A stretch of 64,000 nt of DNA from Huaxiibacter chinensis (GCF_022171985.1 NZ_JAJVHF010000003.1:62001-126000), one strand, 5' to 3'; counted from the stretch's first letter, positions 1 to 8,677 are shown. A program made the numbers and translations. The notes: generated from the sequence alone by a model not told the origin.

Positions 1-452
1 AGTGCGAAGGCGCCGTCAGTTTATCGTCCGTGGTGGTGGCGTCAGGTAGCGCAGGAACGCATGCCGGGCTGGCGATAGGGCTTGAACAGCTGATGCCTGA
101 CGTTGAGTTGATAGGGGTGACCGTTTCGCGCAGCGTTGCCGAGCAAAAGCCGAAGGTCGTTACGCTGCAACAGGCCGTGGCACAGCAGCTCGAACTCCAG
201 GCGAAAGCCGACATTGTGCTCTGGGATGACTACTTTGCGCCTGGCTATGGCACGCCTAATGATGAAGGGCAGGAAGCGATAAAATTGCTGGCGCGTCTGG
301 AAGGAATTCTGCTTGATCCGGTCTACACCGGGAAAGCGATGGCCGGACTGATTGATGGGATCACCCAGAAACGCTTTAAGGATGAAGGACCGATTCTCTT
401 TGTGCATACAGGCGGTGCGCCAGCGCTGTTTGCCTATCATCCTCATGTCTAA
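1..452 (+). CDS. dcyD: D-cysteine desulfhydrase, C-terminal part (start lies before the window)
   Basis: The reading frame is open from the first bases and ends with TAA at 450-452, so about 149 C-terminal residues are present; the E. coli enzyme has 328. It is a PLP-dependent enzyme of the ACC deaminase/D-cysteine desulfhydrase family that converts D-cysteine to pyruvate, H2S and ammonia in the cytoplasm. The visible part has the glycine/serine-rich [10 protein letters not shown] turn of the fold-type II PLP family and the conserved end [13 protein letters not shown]. It sits just upstream of tcyL and tcyN, as in E. coli, where cystine import and cysteine breakdown are grouped. The PLP lysine lies outside the window. 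Confidence 0.93.
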   Translation, partial: CEGAVSLSSVVVASGSAGTHAGLAIGLEQLMPDVELIGVTVSRSVAEQKPKVVTLQQAVAQQLELQAKADIVLWDDYFAPGYGTPNDEGQEAIKLLARLEGILLDPVYTGKAMAGLIDGITQKRFKDEGPILFVHTGGAPALFAYHPHV

Positions 453-472
453 TTGCGGGCAGAACAAGACTC

Positions 473-1141
473 ATGCAAGAAAGTATTCAGCTCATTATTG
501 ATTCTCTCCCGTACCTGCTTAAAGGCGCGGTATTTACCCTACAACTCTCGTTGGGCGGGATGTTCTTTGGCCTGCTGCTGGGCTTTATTCTGGCCCTGAT
601 GCGTATGTCAGCCATCTGGCCCGTTCGCTGGCTGGCGCGTTGCTATATCTCGATTTTTCGCGGAACCCCGCTGATTGCCCAGCTGTTTATGATCTACTAC
701 GGATTGCCGCAGTTTGGTGTCGAGCTGGATCCGATTCCGGCAGCGATGATCGGCCTGTCGCTGAATACCGCGGCCTACGCTTCGGAAACCTTGCGCGCCG
801 CTATTTCGTCGATCGATAAAGGCCAATGGGAAGCCGCTGCCAGTATAGGCATGACGCCGTGGCAAACGCTGCGCCGCGCTATTTTACCGCAGGCCGCGCG
901 GGTGGCGCTCCCGCCGCTCAGCAACAGCTTTATCAGCCTGGTGAAAGATACCTCGCTGGCGGCGACGATTCAGGTACCTGAGTTGTTCCGTCAGGCGCAG
1001 TTAATCACCTCGCGCACGCTGGAAGTATTTACGATGTATCTGGCGGCGTCATTGATTTACTGGGTCATGGCGACGGTACTGTCGACGCTGCAAAACTATT
1101 TTGAAAATCAGCTTAATCGCCAGGAGCGTGATCCGAAATGA
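473..1141 (+). CDS. tcyL: Cystine ABC transporter permease TcyL (YecS)
   Basis: A 222-residue inner-membrane permease of the polar amino acid (HisM/GlnP) family. Hydrophobic helices are visible from about residues 18-45 and 55-75 and near the C-terminus (185-205), and the EAA loop reads EAAASIGMTPWQTLRRAILPQA at about residues 121-142 (given here only as the family signature). It forms the membrane channel for L-cystine uptake with the FliY/TcyJ binding protein, whose gene should lie before the window, and with TcyN. It starts 21 bp after dcyD, and its stop overlaps the tcyN start (ATGA at 1138-1141), so the two are translationally coupled. Length equals that of the E. coli protein. Confidence 0.95.
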   Translation: MQESIQLIIDSLPYLLKGAVFTLQLSLGGMFFGLLLGFILALMRMSAIWPVRWLARCYISIFRGTPLIAQLFMIYYGLPQFGVELDPIPAAMIGLSLNTAAYASETLRAAISSIDKGQWEAAASIGMTPWQTLRRAILPQAARVALPPLSNSFISLVKDTSLAATIQVPELFRQAQLITSRTLEVFTMYLAASLIYWVMATVLSTLQNYFENQLNRQERDPK

Positions 1142-1890
1142 ATGCTATCGACGTCAAAAACCTGGTTAAAAAATTTCACGGACAAACGGTCTTGCACGGC
1201 ATCGACCTGGAGGTGCAACAGGGAGAAGTGGTGGCGATTATCGGCCCAAGTGGCTCTGGTAAAACCACGCTCCTGCGCAGCATTAACCTGCTGGAGCAGC
1301 CCGAGGCGGGCACCATCCGCGTGGGTGAGATCACCATTGATGCTGCTAAGTCTTTCAGTCAGCAGAAAGGGCTGATTCGTCGTTTGCGTCAGCATGTCGG
1401 CTTTGTGTTTCAGAGCTTCAATCTTTTCCCGCACCGCACGGTGATGGAGAATATTATTGAAGGCCCGGTCATCGTTAAAGGCGAACCGAAAGACGAGGCG
1501 ACAGCGCGCGCCCGTGAACTGTTAGCCAAGGTGGGGTTATCCGGCAAAGAGACCAGCTACCCGCGCCGTCTGTCCGGTGGGCAGCAGCAGCGTGTTGCCA
1601 TTGCCCGCGCGCTGGCGATGCGACCTGATGTGATTCTGTTTGATGAACCGACCTCGGCGCTGGATCCTGAGCTGGTGGGGGAAGTGCTTAATGCCATTCG
1701 TCAGTTAGCGCTGGAAAAACGCACGATGGTCATCGTCACCCATGAAATGAGCTTCGCCAGAGACGTGGCGGATCGGGCGATCTTCATGGATCAGGGACGC
1801 ATTGTGGAGCAGGGGCCCGCTACAGCGTTGTTTACCAATCCACAGCAGCCGCGCACGCGTCAGTTCCTTGAGAAGTTTCTTCTGCAGTAG
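1138..1890 (+). CDS. tcyN: Cystine ABC transporter ATP-binding protein TcyN (YecC)
   Basis: A 250-residue ATPase of the polar amino acid ABC family that powers cystine import with TcyL. The Walker A motif GPSGSGKTT lies at about residues 37-45, the signature LSGGQQQRVAIARAL at about 145-159, and Walker B VILFDEPTSALDPE follows directly. The H-loop histidine is in IVTHEMSFA. Its start codon overlaps the tcyL stop, so it is the last gene of the dcyD-tcyL-tcyN unit. The following 220 bp up to sdiA become AT-rich and probably hold the sdiA promoter. Confidence 0.95.
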   Translation: MNAIDVKNLVKKFHGQTVLHGIDLEVQQGEVVAIIGPSGSGKTTLLRSINLLEQPEAGTIRVGEITIDAAKSFSQQKGLIRRLRQHVGFVFQSFNLFPHRTVMENIIEGPVIVKGEPKDEATARARELLAKVGLSGKETSYPRRLSGGQQQRVAIARALAMRPDVILFDEPTSALDPELVGEVLNAIRQLALEKRTMVIVTHEMSFARDVADRAIFMDQGRIVEQGPATALFTNPQQPRTRQFLEKFLLQ

Positions 1891-2111
1891 CATTATCGAG
1901 TAAATTTGCTCCGGAACGCGCTTGCGGAGCAAATTATCTTTCCCTAAACGGAATTGAAATGCGCATTTATTCCACTTAGCTGCGATAAACCTGATGAAAG
2001 GTGGATGAATTATCATCCGCTCCGATATTTTGTATTAATAAATAAGTTTTATGTGTTAGTTTGTATTCACCATAATAATGAATATTTTATCAGGGGCTTC
2101 ATTTAGTCAGT

Positions 2112-2834
2112 ATGAGGGATTCAGACTTTTTCACATGGCGACGGGATTGCTTCCTCACGTTTCAGGAAATGGCCACAGCCGACGAGATATATCTCGAACT
2201 TCAACGACAGACACAAATACTCGAATTTGATTATTTCTCACTTTGTGTGCGTCATCCCGTTCCATTCACCCGGCCTAAAGTCTCGGTGCACTCCAGCTAC
2301 CCGGCGGCGTGGATGTCACATTACAAGTCAGAAAACTATTTCGCCATCGATCCGGTGTTACGCCGTGAAAACTTTATTCACGGGCATCTTCCCTGGACCG
2401 ATGAGTTATTCGCCGATGCGCAGGCCTTGTGGGACGGCGCGCGGGATCATGGTCTGCGCAAAGGTATTACACAGTGTCTGATGCTGCCAAACCATGCCTT
2501 AGGATTCCTGTCAGTGTCCCGTGCCAGTCAGTTTGGCAAAATGATGAATAACGAAGAAATAGAACTTCGATTACAAATGCTGGTGCAAATGGCATTAACT
2601 GCACTGCTGCGGCTGGAGCATGAGACGGTGATGCCACCTGAGATGAAATTCAGCAAGCGTGAGAAAGAAATACTGAAATGGACGGCTGAAGGGAAAACGT
2701 CGGCTGAAATTGCGATTATTCTTTCAATTTCTGAAAATACGGTGAATTTCCATCAAAAGAATATGCAGAAGAAATTTAATGCACCGAACAAGACACAGAT
2801 AGCCTGTTATGCTGCAGCAACGGGGCTTATCTGA
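2112..2834 (+). CDS. sdiA: LuxR-family acyl-homoserine lactone receptor SdiA
   Basis: A 240-residue orphan quorum-sensing regulator, the same length as E. coli SdiA. The N-terminal autoinducer-binding domain (about residues 20-165) carries the conserved stretch YKSENYFAIDPVL with the tyrosine and aspartate that contact the acyl-homoserine lactone in the family. The C-terminal LuxR helix-turn-helix (about 175-240) is clear: KREKEILKWTAEGKTSAEIA followed by LSISENTVNFH. No luxI synthase gene is present here, consistent with its known role of sensing signals from other species. It is followed by a bidirectional terminator shared with yecF. Confidence 0.95.
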   Translation: MRDSDFFTWRRDCFLTFQEMATADEIYLELQRQTQILEFDYFSLCVRHPVPFTRPKVSVHSSYPAAWMSHYKSENYFAIDPVLRRENFIHGHLPWTDELFADAQALWDGARDHGLRKGITQCLMLPNHALGFLSVSRASQFGKMMNNEEIELRLQMLVQMALTALLRLEHETVMPPEMKFSKREKEILKWTAEGKTSAEIAIILSISENTVNFHQKNMQKKFNAPNKTQIACYAAATGLI

Positions 2835-2864
2835 CTGAACACCTGTTCTGCGTGTCAGACACGA

Positions 2865-2900
2865 AAACGGCTGAAGGCGATGCGTTCAGCCGTTTCCTTT
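2865..2900. terminator. Bidirectional intrinsic terminator between sdiA and yecF
   Basis: An 11-bp perfect stem, AAACGGCTGAA (2865-2875) with TTCAGCCGTTT (2885-2895) and a 9-nt loop. On the plus strand it is followed by CCTTTTT; on the minus strand it is followed by TTTTCG. It lies between the convergent stops of sdiA and yecF and can serve both. Confidence 0.85.
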
Positions 2901-3125
2901 TTACTGGCGGTAAGCTTGTTTAATTTGCTTAACCGTGCTGTTAAAAACATTCGCCTGAGCTTCATCTTCCAGCAGCGCGATTTGTTTTTCCATTTTAAGG
3001 ATCACACGTCCCGCATCAGCCTGACCCATTGCCTGCAGCATCAGGGTAAGCAGCGCTTTCAGGCAGGAGATCTCCTGCGCCAGTTCTTGGTTATTTTCTG
3101 CAGTGGCGAATTCAGGTGTGCTCAT
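2901..3125 (-). CDS. yecF: YecF, small DUF2594 protein
   Basis: A 74-residue cytoplasmic protein of unknown function, conserved in enterobacteria between sdiA and uvrY. The start ATG at 3123-3125 ([12 protein letters not shown]) was chosen because an AGGA ribosome site lies 7-8 nt upstream and because the length then equals that of the E. coli protein; an upstream in-frame ATG would add 12 residues. It is mostly helical, with a leucine-rich centre ([20 protein letters not shown]) and a charged second half. No known domain function can be read from it. Confidence 0.9.
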   Translation of the reverse strand: MSTPEFATAENNQELAQEISCLKALLTLMLQAMGQADAGRVILKMEKQIALLEDEAQANVFNSTVKQIKQAYRQ

Positions 3126-3594
3126 GTGTTTTTCCTCATTATAAAACCGTGCTTTGCGCAACGATGAAAGTTATGGCGGCGGAGTATACCACAAGCCAGC
3201 TAAAAAAAAGCAGAGGTTGATTTTTGTACTTTTGTTCTGTTTGTTCATTGGGATAAACAAAAAATAAGGTTAACCTTTAAAAATCGGTCATTCAGGATAA
3301 ATTGTTTATACTGAGTAAGTCGGTAGTTAATTATTGTTACAAAAATATTTGTTCTGTTTTTGGACTGCTAAGTATTCGACTTTTATCGTAACTTTCTGAA
3401 CACACAAAGCTAAAGTTTGCCGCAGGGCCGCTAATTTCCTGGGTCACGCTTTCCACTTTGCGTACAGTCTAATTTCCAAAACCGAGAGCAAAATCGACAT
3501 GCGCATTTTTTAACGTTTTAATCTTGCGATGAAAAACGGTAATATATAGCCACTTCGCTGTCAGTTGCGTTATCCCTATTCTGGAGAGTTTCCT
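3126..3594. other. Intergenic region between yecF and uvrY
   Basis: About 470 bp without a gene between divergent yecF and uvrY. It is AT-rich from 3190 to 3410 and must hold both promoters. The uvrY ribosome site TGGAGAG lies just before its TTG start. I see no convincing operator or small RNA gene. Confidence 0.6.
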
Positions 3595-4251
3595 TTGATC
3601 AACGTCCTTCTTGTTGATGACCACGAACTGGTGCGCGCAGGGATACGTCGCATTCTTGAAGATATAAAGGGTATTAAAGTCGCAGGTGAGGCCTGTTGCG
3701 GCGAAGATGCCGTGAAATGGTGTCGCGCTAACTCCGCAGACGTGGTGTTGATGGACATGAACATGCCGGGCATCGGTGGGCTTGAAGCCACCCGTAAAAT
3801 CGCGCGCGCGTTCGTCGATACCAAAGTCATCATGCTGACTGTACACACCGAAAACCCGCTGCCCGCTAAAGTGATGCAGGCGGGGGCTGCGGGCTATCTG
3901 AGTAAAGGTGCTGCGCCCCAGGAAGTGGTCAATGCTATCCGCTCCGTGTATGCGGGTCAGCGTTACATCGCCTCTGATATCGCTCAACAGATGGCGCTAA
4001 GCCAAATTGAGCCAGATAAAACTGAATCACCGTTCGCCAGTTTGTCTGAGCGTGAATTGCAGATTATGCTGATGATTACTAAAGGTCAGAAGGTGAATGA
4101 GATTTCCGAACAGCTTAATCTCAGCCCGAAAACGGTGAACAGCTACCGCTATCGTATGTTCAGTAAACTGAACATTCATGGCGATGTCGAACTCACTCAC
4201 CTGGCCATTCGTCATGGTCTGTGCAATGCGGAGTCGTTAATAAGTCAGTGA
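3595..4251 (+). CDS. uvrY: Response regulator UvrY of the BarA-UvrY system
   Basis: A 218-residue NarL/FixJ-type response regulator; in E. coli BarA phosphorylates it and it activates the csrB and csrC small RNAs. The receiver domain (1-120) has the acidic pair D8-D9, the phosphoacceptor D54 in [10 protein letters not shown], and the conserved lysine in GYLSKGAAP. The LuxR-type helix-turn-helix is at about 145-205 ([20 protein letters not shown]). A TTG codon at 3595 was chosen as start because it follows TGGAGAG at the right distance and gives the E. coli length; the longer frame from 3565 adds ten residues with no homology. The stop TGA overlaps the uvrC GTG start (GTGA at 4248-4251). Confidence 0.95.
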   Translation: MINVLLVDDHELVRAGIRRILEDIKGIKVAGEACCGEDAVKWCRANSADVVLMDMNMPGIGGLEATRKIARAFVDTKVIMLTVHTENPLPAKVMQAGAAGYLSKGAAPQEVVNAIRSVYAGQRYIASDIAQQMALSQIEPDKTESPFASLSERELQIMLMITKGQKVNEISEQLNLSPKTVNSYRYRMFSKLNIHGDVELTHLAIRHGLCNAESLISQ

Positions 4252-6080
4252 GTGATGTGTTCGATTCAAAATCATTTCTTAAAACCGTCACCAGCCAGCC
4301 TGGCGTCTACCGGATGTATGACGCTGGCGGGACGGTTATCTATGTCGGTAAAGCGAAAGACCTGAAGAAACGGCTTTCCAGCTACTTCCGCAGCAATCTT
4401 GCCTCGCGCAAGACAGAAGCGCTGGTGGCGCTTATCCAGCATATCGACGTGACCGTCACCCATACAGAGACGGAAGCGTTGCTGCTTGAGCATAACTACA
4501 TCAAGCTCTATCAGCCGCGATACAACGTGCTGCTGCGTGACGACAAATCCTATCCCTTCATCTTCCTGAGCGGCGACACGCATCCACGGCTGGCCGTTCA
4601 CCGCGGTGCGAAACACGCCAAAGGTGAATACTTCGGTCCCTTCCCCAATGGCTATGCCGTGCGTGAGACGCTGGCGCTACTGCAAAAGATCTTCCCGGTG
4701 CGCCAGTGTGAAAACAGCGTCTATCGCAACCGTTCGCGGCCGTGCCTGCAATATCAGATTGGCCGCTGTCTGGGGCCATGCGTGGCTGGGCTGGTGAGCG
4801 AGGAAGAGTATGCGCAGCAGGTAGAATATGTACGCCTGTTCCTTGCGGGGAAGGACGATCAGGTGCTGACGCAGCTGATAAGCCGAATGGAAAAAGCCAG
4901 CCAGGCGCTGGCCTTTGAAGAGGCCGCGCGAATCCGCGATCAAATTCAGGCCGTACGCCGGGTGACGGAGAAACAGTTTGTCTCAAATACCGGAGACGAT
5001 CTGGACGTGATCGGGGTGGCCTTTGACGCAGGCCTGGCCTGCGTGCACGTGCTGTTTATTCGCCAGGGTAAGGTACTGGGCAGCCGAAGCTATTTCCCAA
5101 AAGTGCCGGGTGGCACGGAATCCGGTGAAGTGGTCGAGACTTTTGTCGGGCAATTCTATCTGCAGGGCAGCCAGATGCGCACGCTGCCCGCGGAAATCCT
5201 TCTCGATTTTAACCTGGAGGATAAAACCCTGCTTGCAGAATCACTGTCGCAGCTGGCAGGCCGCCGCGTCAATGTGCAGACCCGACCGCGAGGCGATCGC
5301 GCACGCTATTTAAAACTGGCGCGGACGAACGCTGCCACGGCGCTGACCACGAAATTATCCCAGCAGTCCACCATTCATCAGCGCCTGGCTGCGCTGGCGA
5401 CGCTGCTTAAAATGCCTGAGGTCAGGCGGATGGAGTGTTTCGATATCAGCCATACGATGGGTGAGCAGACGGTGGCCTCCTGTGTCGTCTTCGATGCTAA
5501 TGGCCCGGTGCGTGCAGAATATCGCCGCTATAACATTACCGGTATTACCCCAGGCGATGACTATGCAGCCATGAATCAGGTGTTGCGACGTCGCTACGGT
5601 AAGGCCATCGAAGAGAGCAAAATTCCTGATGTGATCCTCATCGACGGCGGCAAAGGGCAGCTTGGTCAGGCGAAAGCTGTTTTCGCCGAGCTGGATGTGC
5701 CCTGGGACAAACATCACCCCTTATTACTGGGCGTGGCGAAGGGGACCGATCGTAAAGCGGGTCTGGAAACGCTCTTTTTTGAACCCGAAGGGGAGGGGTT
5801 TAATCTGCCGCCGGATTCCCCCGCGTTACATGTCATCCAGCATATTCGCGATGAATCACACGATCACGCTATTAGCGGACATCGCAAAAAACGGGCGAAA
5901 GTTAAAAACACCAGTACACTTGAAACGATTGAAGGCGTGGGGCCAAAACGCCGGCAAATGCTGCTGAAGTATATGGGTGGATTGCAAGGCTTACTCAATG
6001 CCAGCACAGAAGAAATTGCAAAAGTGCCGGGTATTTCGCAAGCCCTGGCAGAAAAGATCTACTACTCGTTGAAACATTGA
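4248..6080 (+). CDS. uvrC: UvrABC excinuclease subunit C
   Basis: A 610-residue nucleotide-excision-repair nuclease, exactly the E. coli length when started at GTG 4248. It makes the dual incisions 3' and 5' of a lesion after UvrA2B loading. The N-terminal GIY-YIG nuclease (about 15-95) shows [20 protein letters not shown]; a cysteine-rich [13 protein letters not shown] segment follows near residue 165; the UVR helix pair that binds UvrB is near 205-240; the RNase H-like nuclease occupies about 260-540 with [12 protein letters not shown]; the C-terminal double helix-hairpin-helix is at 555-610. The start codon lies inside the uvrY stop, so translation is coupled. pgsA follows after 56 bp. Confidence 0.96.
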   Translation: MSDVFDSKSFLKTVTSQPGVYRMYDAGGTVIYVGKAKDLKKRLSSYFRSNLASRKTEALVALIQHIDVTVTHTETEALLLEHNYIKLYQPRYNVLLRDDKSYPFIFLSGDTHPRLAVHRGAKHAKGEYFGPFPNGYAVRETLALLQKIFPVRQCENSVYRNRSRPCLQYQIGRCLGPCVAGLVSEEEYAQQVEYVRLFLAGKDDQVLTQLISRMEKASQALAFEEAARIRDQIQAVRRVTEKQFVSNTGDDLDVIGVAFDAGLACVHVLFIRQGKVLGSRSYFPKVPGGTESGEVVETFVGQFYLQGSQMRTLPAEILLDFNLEDKTLLAESLSQLAGRRVNVQTRPRGDRARYLKLARTNAATALTTKLSQQSTIHQRLAALATLLKMPEVRRMECFDISHTMGEQTVASCVVFDANGPVRAEYRRYNITGITPGDDYAAMNQVLRRRYGKAIEESKIPDVILIDGGKGQLGQAKAVFAELDVPWDKHHPLLLGVAKGTDRKAGLETLFFEPEGEGFNLPPDSPALHVIQHIRDESHDHAISGHRKKRAKVKNTSTLETIEGVGPKRRQMLLKYMGGLQGLLNASTEEIAKVPGISQALAEKIYYSLKH

Positions 6081-6136
6081 TCGCTCTGTAGCAACATAGA
6101 GCTAAATTTTACTGACAACAGACAGTTACCGTCATC

Positions 6137-6685
6137 ATGCGATTTAATATCCCTACGTTACTCACGCTTTTTCGCGTCGTGCTTATCCCGTTCTTTGTAC
6201 TGGCGTTTTATCTGCCGTTTACATGGGCACCGTTCGCATGTGCGCTGATCTTCCTTGTTGCAGCGGTAACGGACTGGTTTGACGGGTATCTGGCGCGTCG
6301 CTGGAATCAAAGCACGCGCTTTGGCGCATTCCTGGACCCTGTGGCCGATAAAGTGATGGTGGCCATTGCTATGGTGCTGGTAGCCGAGTATTACCACACC
6401 TGGTGGGTTACGCTGCCAGCCGCCACCATGATTGCACGTGAAATCATTATTTCGGCGCTGCGTGAATGGATGGCGGAACTGGGCAAACGCAGCAGCGTGG
6501 CAGTCTCCTGGATCGGTAAAGTAAAAACCACCGCGCAGATGGCCTCGCTGGTGTGGATGCTGTGGCGTCCAAACGAGTGGGTAGAGTGGGCGGGTATTGG
6601 CCTGTTGTGGGTTGCGGCGGTTCTGACGCTGTGGTCCATGCTGCAATATCTGAACGCCTCGCGCGGCGATTTGCTTGAACAGTGA
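6137..6685 (+). CDS. pgsA: CDP-diacylglycerol--glycerol-3-phosphate 3-phosphatidyltransferase
   Basis: A 182-residue membrane enzyme that makes phosphatidylglycerophosphate from CDP-diacylglycerol and glycerol-3-phosphate, the committed step to phosphatidylglycerol and cardiolipin. The CDP-alcohol phosphatidyltransferase signature D-x2-DG-x2-AR-x8-G-x3-D-x3-D is intact, running from [10 protein letters not shown] to [10 protein letters not shown] at about residues 38-65. Several hydrophobic helices are visible (10-35, 72-95, 150-172). Length equals E. coli PgsA and it lies, as there, between uvrC and the glyW-cysT-leuZ tRNAs. Confidence 0.96.
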   Translation: MRFNIPTLLTLFRVVLIPFFVLAFYLPFTWAPFACALIFLVAAVTDWFDGYLARRWNQSTRFGAFLDPVADKVMVAIAMVLVAEYYHTWWVTLPAATMIAREIIISALREWMAELGKRSSVAVSWIGKVKTTAQMASLVWMLWRPNEWVEWAGIGLLWVAAVLTLWSMLQYLNASRGDLLEQ

Positions 6686-6735
6686 TCGTTTCGACGTAAT
6701 TTTCAGCAAACGATCGGGCTAAGCAAAAAATAACG

Positions 6736-6763
6736 TTGACTCAAAACGTCATATAAGTAGAAT
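6736..6763 (+). promoter_or_regulatory. Sigma-70 promoter of the glyW-cysT-leuZ tRNA operon
   Basis: TTGACT (6736-6741) and TAGAAT (6758-6763) with a 16-bp spacer, followed by a GC-containing discriminator typical of stable RNA promoters. It is the only good promoter between pgsA and the first tRNA and lies about 75 bp before it. Confidence 0.7.
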
Positions 6764-6837
6764 GCAACGCATCGAACGGCGGCACAGTTTGCCAGACGAT
6801 AATGAAATCAAGTGATTAGGTAATTGCCTGATGACAA

Positions 6838-6913
<76 letters not shown>

Positions 6914-6964
6914 AATTAAAAGCATCGGCAACAGCGGGTGCTCGTCGTAAGACACAAGATTTAA

Positions 6965-7038
6965 GGCGCGTTAGCAAAGCGGTTATGTAGCGGATTGCAA
7001 ATCCGTCTAGTCCGGTTCGACTCCGGAACGCGCCTCCA
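6965..7038 (+). tRNA. cysT: tRNA-Cys (GCA)
   Basis: A 74-nt tRNA with encoded CCA. Acceptor GGCGCGT pairs with ACGCGCC; the anticodon stem-loop is GGATTGCAAATCC with anticodon GCA; the T arm is CCGGTTCGACTCCGG. Second gene of the operon. Confidence 0.97.
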
Positions 7039-7050
7039 ATTTCTTCCCGA

Positions 7051-7137
7051 GCCCGGATGGTGGAATCGGTAGACACAAGGGATTTAAAATCCCTCGGCGT
7101 TCGCGCTGTGCGAGTTCAAGTCTCGCTCCGGGTACCA
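7051..7137 (+). tRNA. leuZ: tRNA-Leu (UAA)
   Basis: An 87-nt class II tRNA with encoded CCA. The anticodon loop GATTTAAAATC carries TAA; a long variable arm (CGGCGTTCGCGCTGTG) is typical of leucine tRNAs; acceptor GCCCGGA pairs with TCCGGGT. Its last five bases (TACCA) begin a 72-nt sequence that recurs at 8606-8677, so this gene marks one edge of a prophage remnant. Confidence 0.97.
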
Positions 7138-7204
7138 TGGGAAAAGTAGAATAATCAAAGCAATAAGCAGTGTCGTACAAACCACCGAAAGGTGGTTTTT
7201 TTAT
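7133..7204 (+). repeat. 72-nt direct repeat, left copy (leuZ 3' end plus terminator)
   Basis: Starts with TACCATGG, of which TACCA is the leuZ 3' end, and runs through the operon terminator to TTTTTTTAT. It aligns without gaps to 8606-8677 with about a dozen differences, most of them in the middle; the core GATAAGCAGTGTCGTACA-like block and the terminator are nearly identical. Position at a tRNA 3' end and prophage fragments in between suggest attachment-site-like ends, but the classical tRNA core identity is only a few bases. Confidence 0.8.
7180..7204 (+). terminator. Intrinsic terminator of the tRNA operon (left repeat copy)
   Basis: Stem AACCACC/GGTGGTT (7180-7186 and 7191-7197) closed by a GAAA loop and followed by a run of T. 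A near copy with a GGAA loop is at 8651-8677. Confidence 0.9.
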
Positions 7205-7342
7205 TGCCTGATTTTCGCCATTCGCCATTCTTTCGCCATTCAGCTTCGCCACAAGAAGAGGGCATTACTGCCCCCCAACCACCGGCACTACAGAAATTTT
7301 CCTGTTATATCTCGCCGTTTGCGAGGCATTTTTATGACCTGA

Positions 7343-7747
7343 AATTTCCAATTTCCTGACCGCGACAACGCCATCACCTACAAAGAGCAGCGCGACAAAG
7401 CGACTGAGATGCTCAGCCTGGCGAACGCGACCATGACCGACATGCAGACGCGGCAGCGTGACGTTGCTGCGCTCGATGCCAAATACACGAAGGAATAAGC
7501 CGATGCGAAAGCCGAAAATGATGCTCTGCAGCGCAAGCTTGATAATGGTGGTCGGGTGCTCGTCATAGGCCGCCGTCCAGTGCCAGCCTCAACCTAAGCC
7601 GCCAGCGCCTCCAGCATGGGCCATGATACCACCGTCGAACTCTTTGACTTTGCTGGACGAAACCTTCTCGGTATCCGATCCGGAATCAGGCAAGACCAGT
7701 CAGCCTTGAGAGTGCTACAGGAATACATCACCAGTCACTGTCAGTAA
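7343..7747 (+). pseudogene. Phage Rz (i-spanin) pseudogene with two in-frame stops
   Basis: One frame from 7343 to the TAA at 7745-7747 reads as a lambda/P22-type Rz protein: [18 protein letters not shown] and [18 protein letters not shown] in the coiled-coil region, then KAENDALQRKLDNGG, and at the end LRVLQEYITSHCQ. It is broken by TAA at 7496-7498 and TAA at 7595-7597 and lacks the N-terminal signal anchor, since TGA lies in frame at 7340. The intact protein would link inner and outer membranes during lysis. The remaining pieces show this was once a complete lysis cassette. Confidence 0.8.
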
Positions 7748-8026
7748 CTACTTAAAGTATTTATCCATGGGATCGTAGTGCTGGTATTTTCTGTAAAAAA
7801 AGAGCCAGTAGACAAATCCTATGGCAGCACCTAGCCCTGCCATCATGAGATAAAGATCCTCGCGATGGTAAAACAATTCAGAGAAGGAATAAGAACCTTT
7901 CCATATATCAATAAGGCTACCGCCAATCACCACATCAAATATAAATGCCATCAATGGCAGAGCAACAGCATATGCCGCCATGAGGTAGAGCAGAGCTCCA
8001 AGTCTGTACCTGGTATTAATGTGCAT
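7748..8026 (-). CDS. Small two-helix membrane protein inside the prophage remnant, function unknown
   Basis: An intact 92-residue gene. The ATG at 8024-8026 follows a strong ribosome site (TAAGGAGG, 6-7 nt spacing), so it was preferred to a longer frame that starts at 8134. Two hydrophobic helices are visible, about residues 9-33 (LGALLYLMAAYAVALPL and onward) and 57-77 (LYLMMAGLGAAIGFVYWLFFY), with a short polar tail ending in KYFK. The stop abuts the end of the Rz pseudogene tail to tail. I do not recognise the family. The intact frame and good ribosome site among ruined genes suggest a prophage cargo gene under selection or recent arrival; this is inference. Confidence 0.65.
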   Translation of the reverse strand: MHINTRYRLGALLYLMAAYAVALPLMAFIFDVVIGGSLIDIWKGSYSFSELFYHREDLYLMMAGLGAAIGFVYWLFFYRKYQHYDPMDKYFK

Positions 8027-8294
8027 AGCCTGCCTCCTTACAAGTTGCTTTGAAGCATAACATATCCAATCAAGAGCCAGAATTCGGTCGGGCTTTTCTA
8101 TTGGGGCATGACAAACCCCAGGAAGAACTGTCACCCGAAATGGCAGAGCATGACCACAAACACACCGAACCCTAACCTGTGAAATGAGCCTTTGGAGACG
8201 TCAGTTTAGTGCTGGCGAGCCTTCGGTGGGCAAGCGTTTTATTTCGGCAAAAGTTCATCTCACAAGTAAGATCGATTAATAGGAGTTTTCAATC

Positions 8295-8504
8295 ATGTCA
8301 GGACCGCCGAGAACCCCGACGGCACTGCGTTTGTTAAAGGGTAGCCCATCTAAACGGGCCTTGAACAAGGCAGAGCCAAAACATCCCTCTGGCGTCCCCC
8401 AAATTCCGAAGCATTTTAACAAGCAGGAAAAGTACTGGTTCAAGCGGATAACAGCATTTCTGTGTTTGATGTTATCGGGCAGGACTAATGGGGCGAAGGG
8501 GTAA
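8295..8504 (+). pseudogene. Phage small terminase (P27 family) 5' fragment
   Basis: Starts with ATG 14 nt after AGGAG and reads MSGPPRTPTALRLLKGSPSK and on to EKYWFKRITAF, the typical N-terminus of P27-family small terminases, which recognise phage DNA for packaging. After about 56 residues the similarity stops and the frame runs into unrelated codons until 8504. From 8450 a different frame carries head protease sequence, so a deletion has joined the two genes and removed the rest of the small terminase, the large terminase and the portal. Confidence 0.8.
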
Positions 8505-8623
8505 CCGCTAAACGTATTGCCGGTGCGCTTCGGGCGATGAACGGCGCCGACATTACGGTGAAAATCAACTCACCGGGCGGCGATATGTTCGAAGGTCTGG
8601 CTATCTACCATGGAAAAAATTGA
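8450..8623 (+). pseudogene. ClpP-like phage head maturation protease fragment
   Basis: The frame beginning NSISVFDVIGQD, then a TAA at 8486-8488, continues WGEGVTAKRIAGALRAMNGA and ITVKINSPGGDMFEGLAIY, which is the S14 (ClpP-like) prohead protease N-terminal region of HK97-type phages. The NSPGGD motif is the oxyanion-hole region. It ends abruptly at 8623 inside the right copy of the 72-nt repeat. It has an internal stop, no start and no catalytic serine region, so it is non-functional. Confidence 0.8.
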
Positions 8624-8677
8624 ATAAAATCAATGATAAGCAGTGTCGTACACACCACCGGAAGGTGGTTTTTTTAT
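8606..8677 (+). repeat. 72-nt direct repeat, right copy
   Basis: Second copy of the leuZ tail repeat, again starting TACCATGG and ending in the ACCACC-GGAA-GGTGGT hairpin and seven T. Upstream of TACCATGG there is no similarity to the tRNA; the sequence there is the reading frame of a phage head protease fragment. The right copy lies 56 bp before the livF stop, so it also forms a terminator facing the liv genes. Confidence 0.8.

Larger units (their letters stand above)
7133..8677. mobile_element. Decayed lambdoid/HK97-like prophage remnant at leuZ
   Basis: About 1.5 kb between two 72-nt direct repeats. It contains, in order, an Rz spanin pseudogene, one intact small membrane gene on the opposite strand, a 5' fragment of a P27-type small terminase gene, and a fragment of a ClpP-like head maturation protease. 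The order (lysis genes then packaging then head) is that of lambdoid/HK97-type phages. No integrase, repressor, portal or capsid gene remains. Between 8027 and 8294 I find no gene. Confidence 0.8.

Noticed and set aside
3411..3437. Sigma-28-like sequence TAAAGTTT-N11-GCTAATTT before uvrY
   Set aside because: The minus-35 matches but the minus-10 matches in only 4 of 8 bases; not enough to call.
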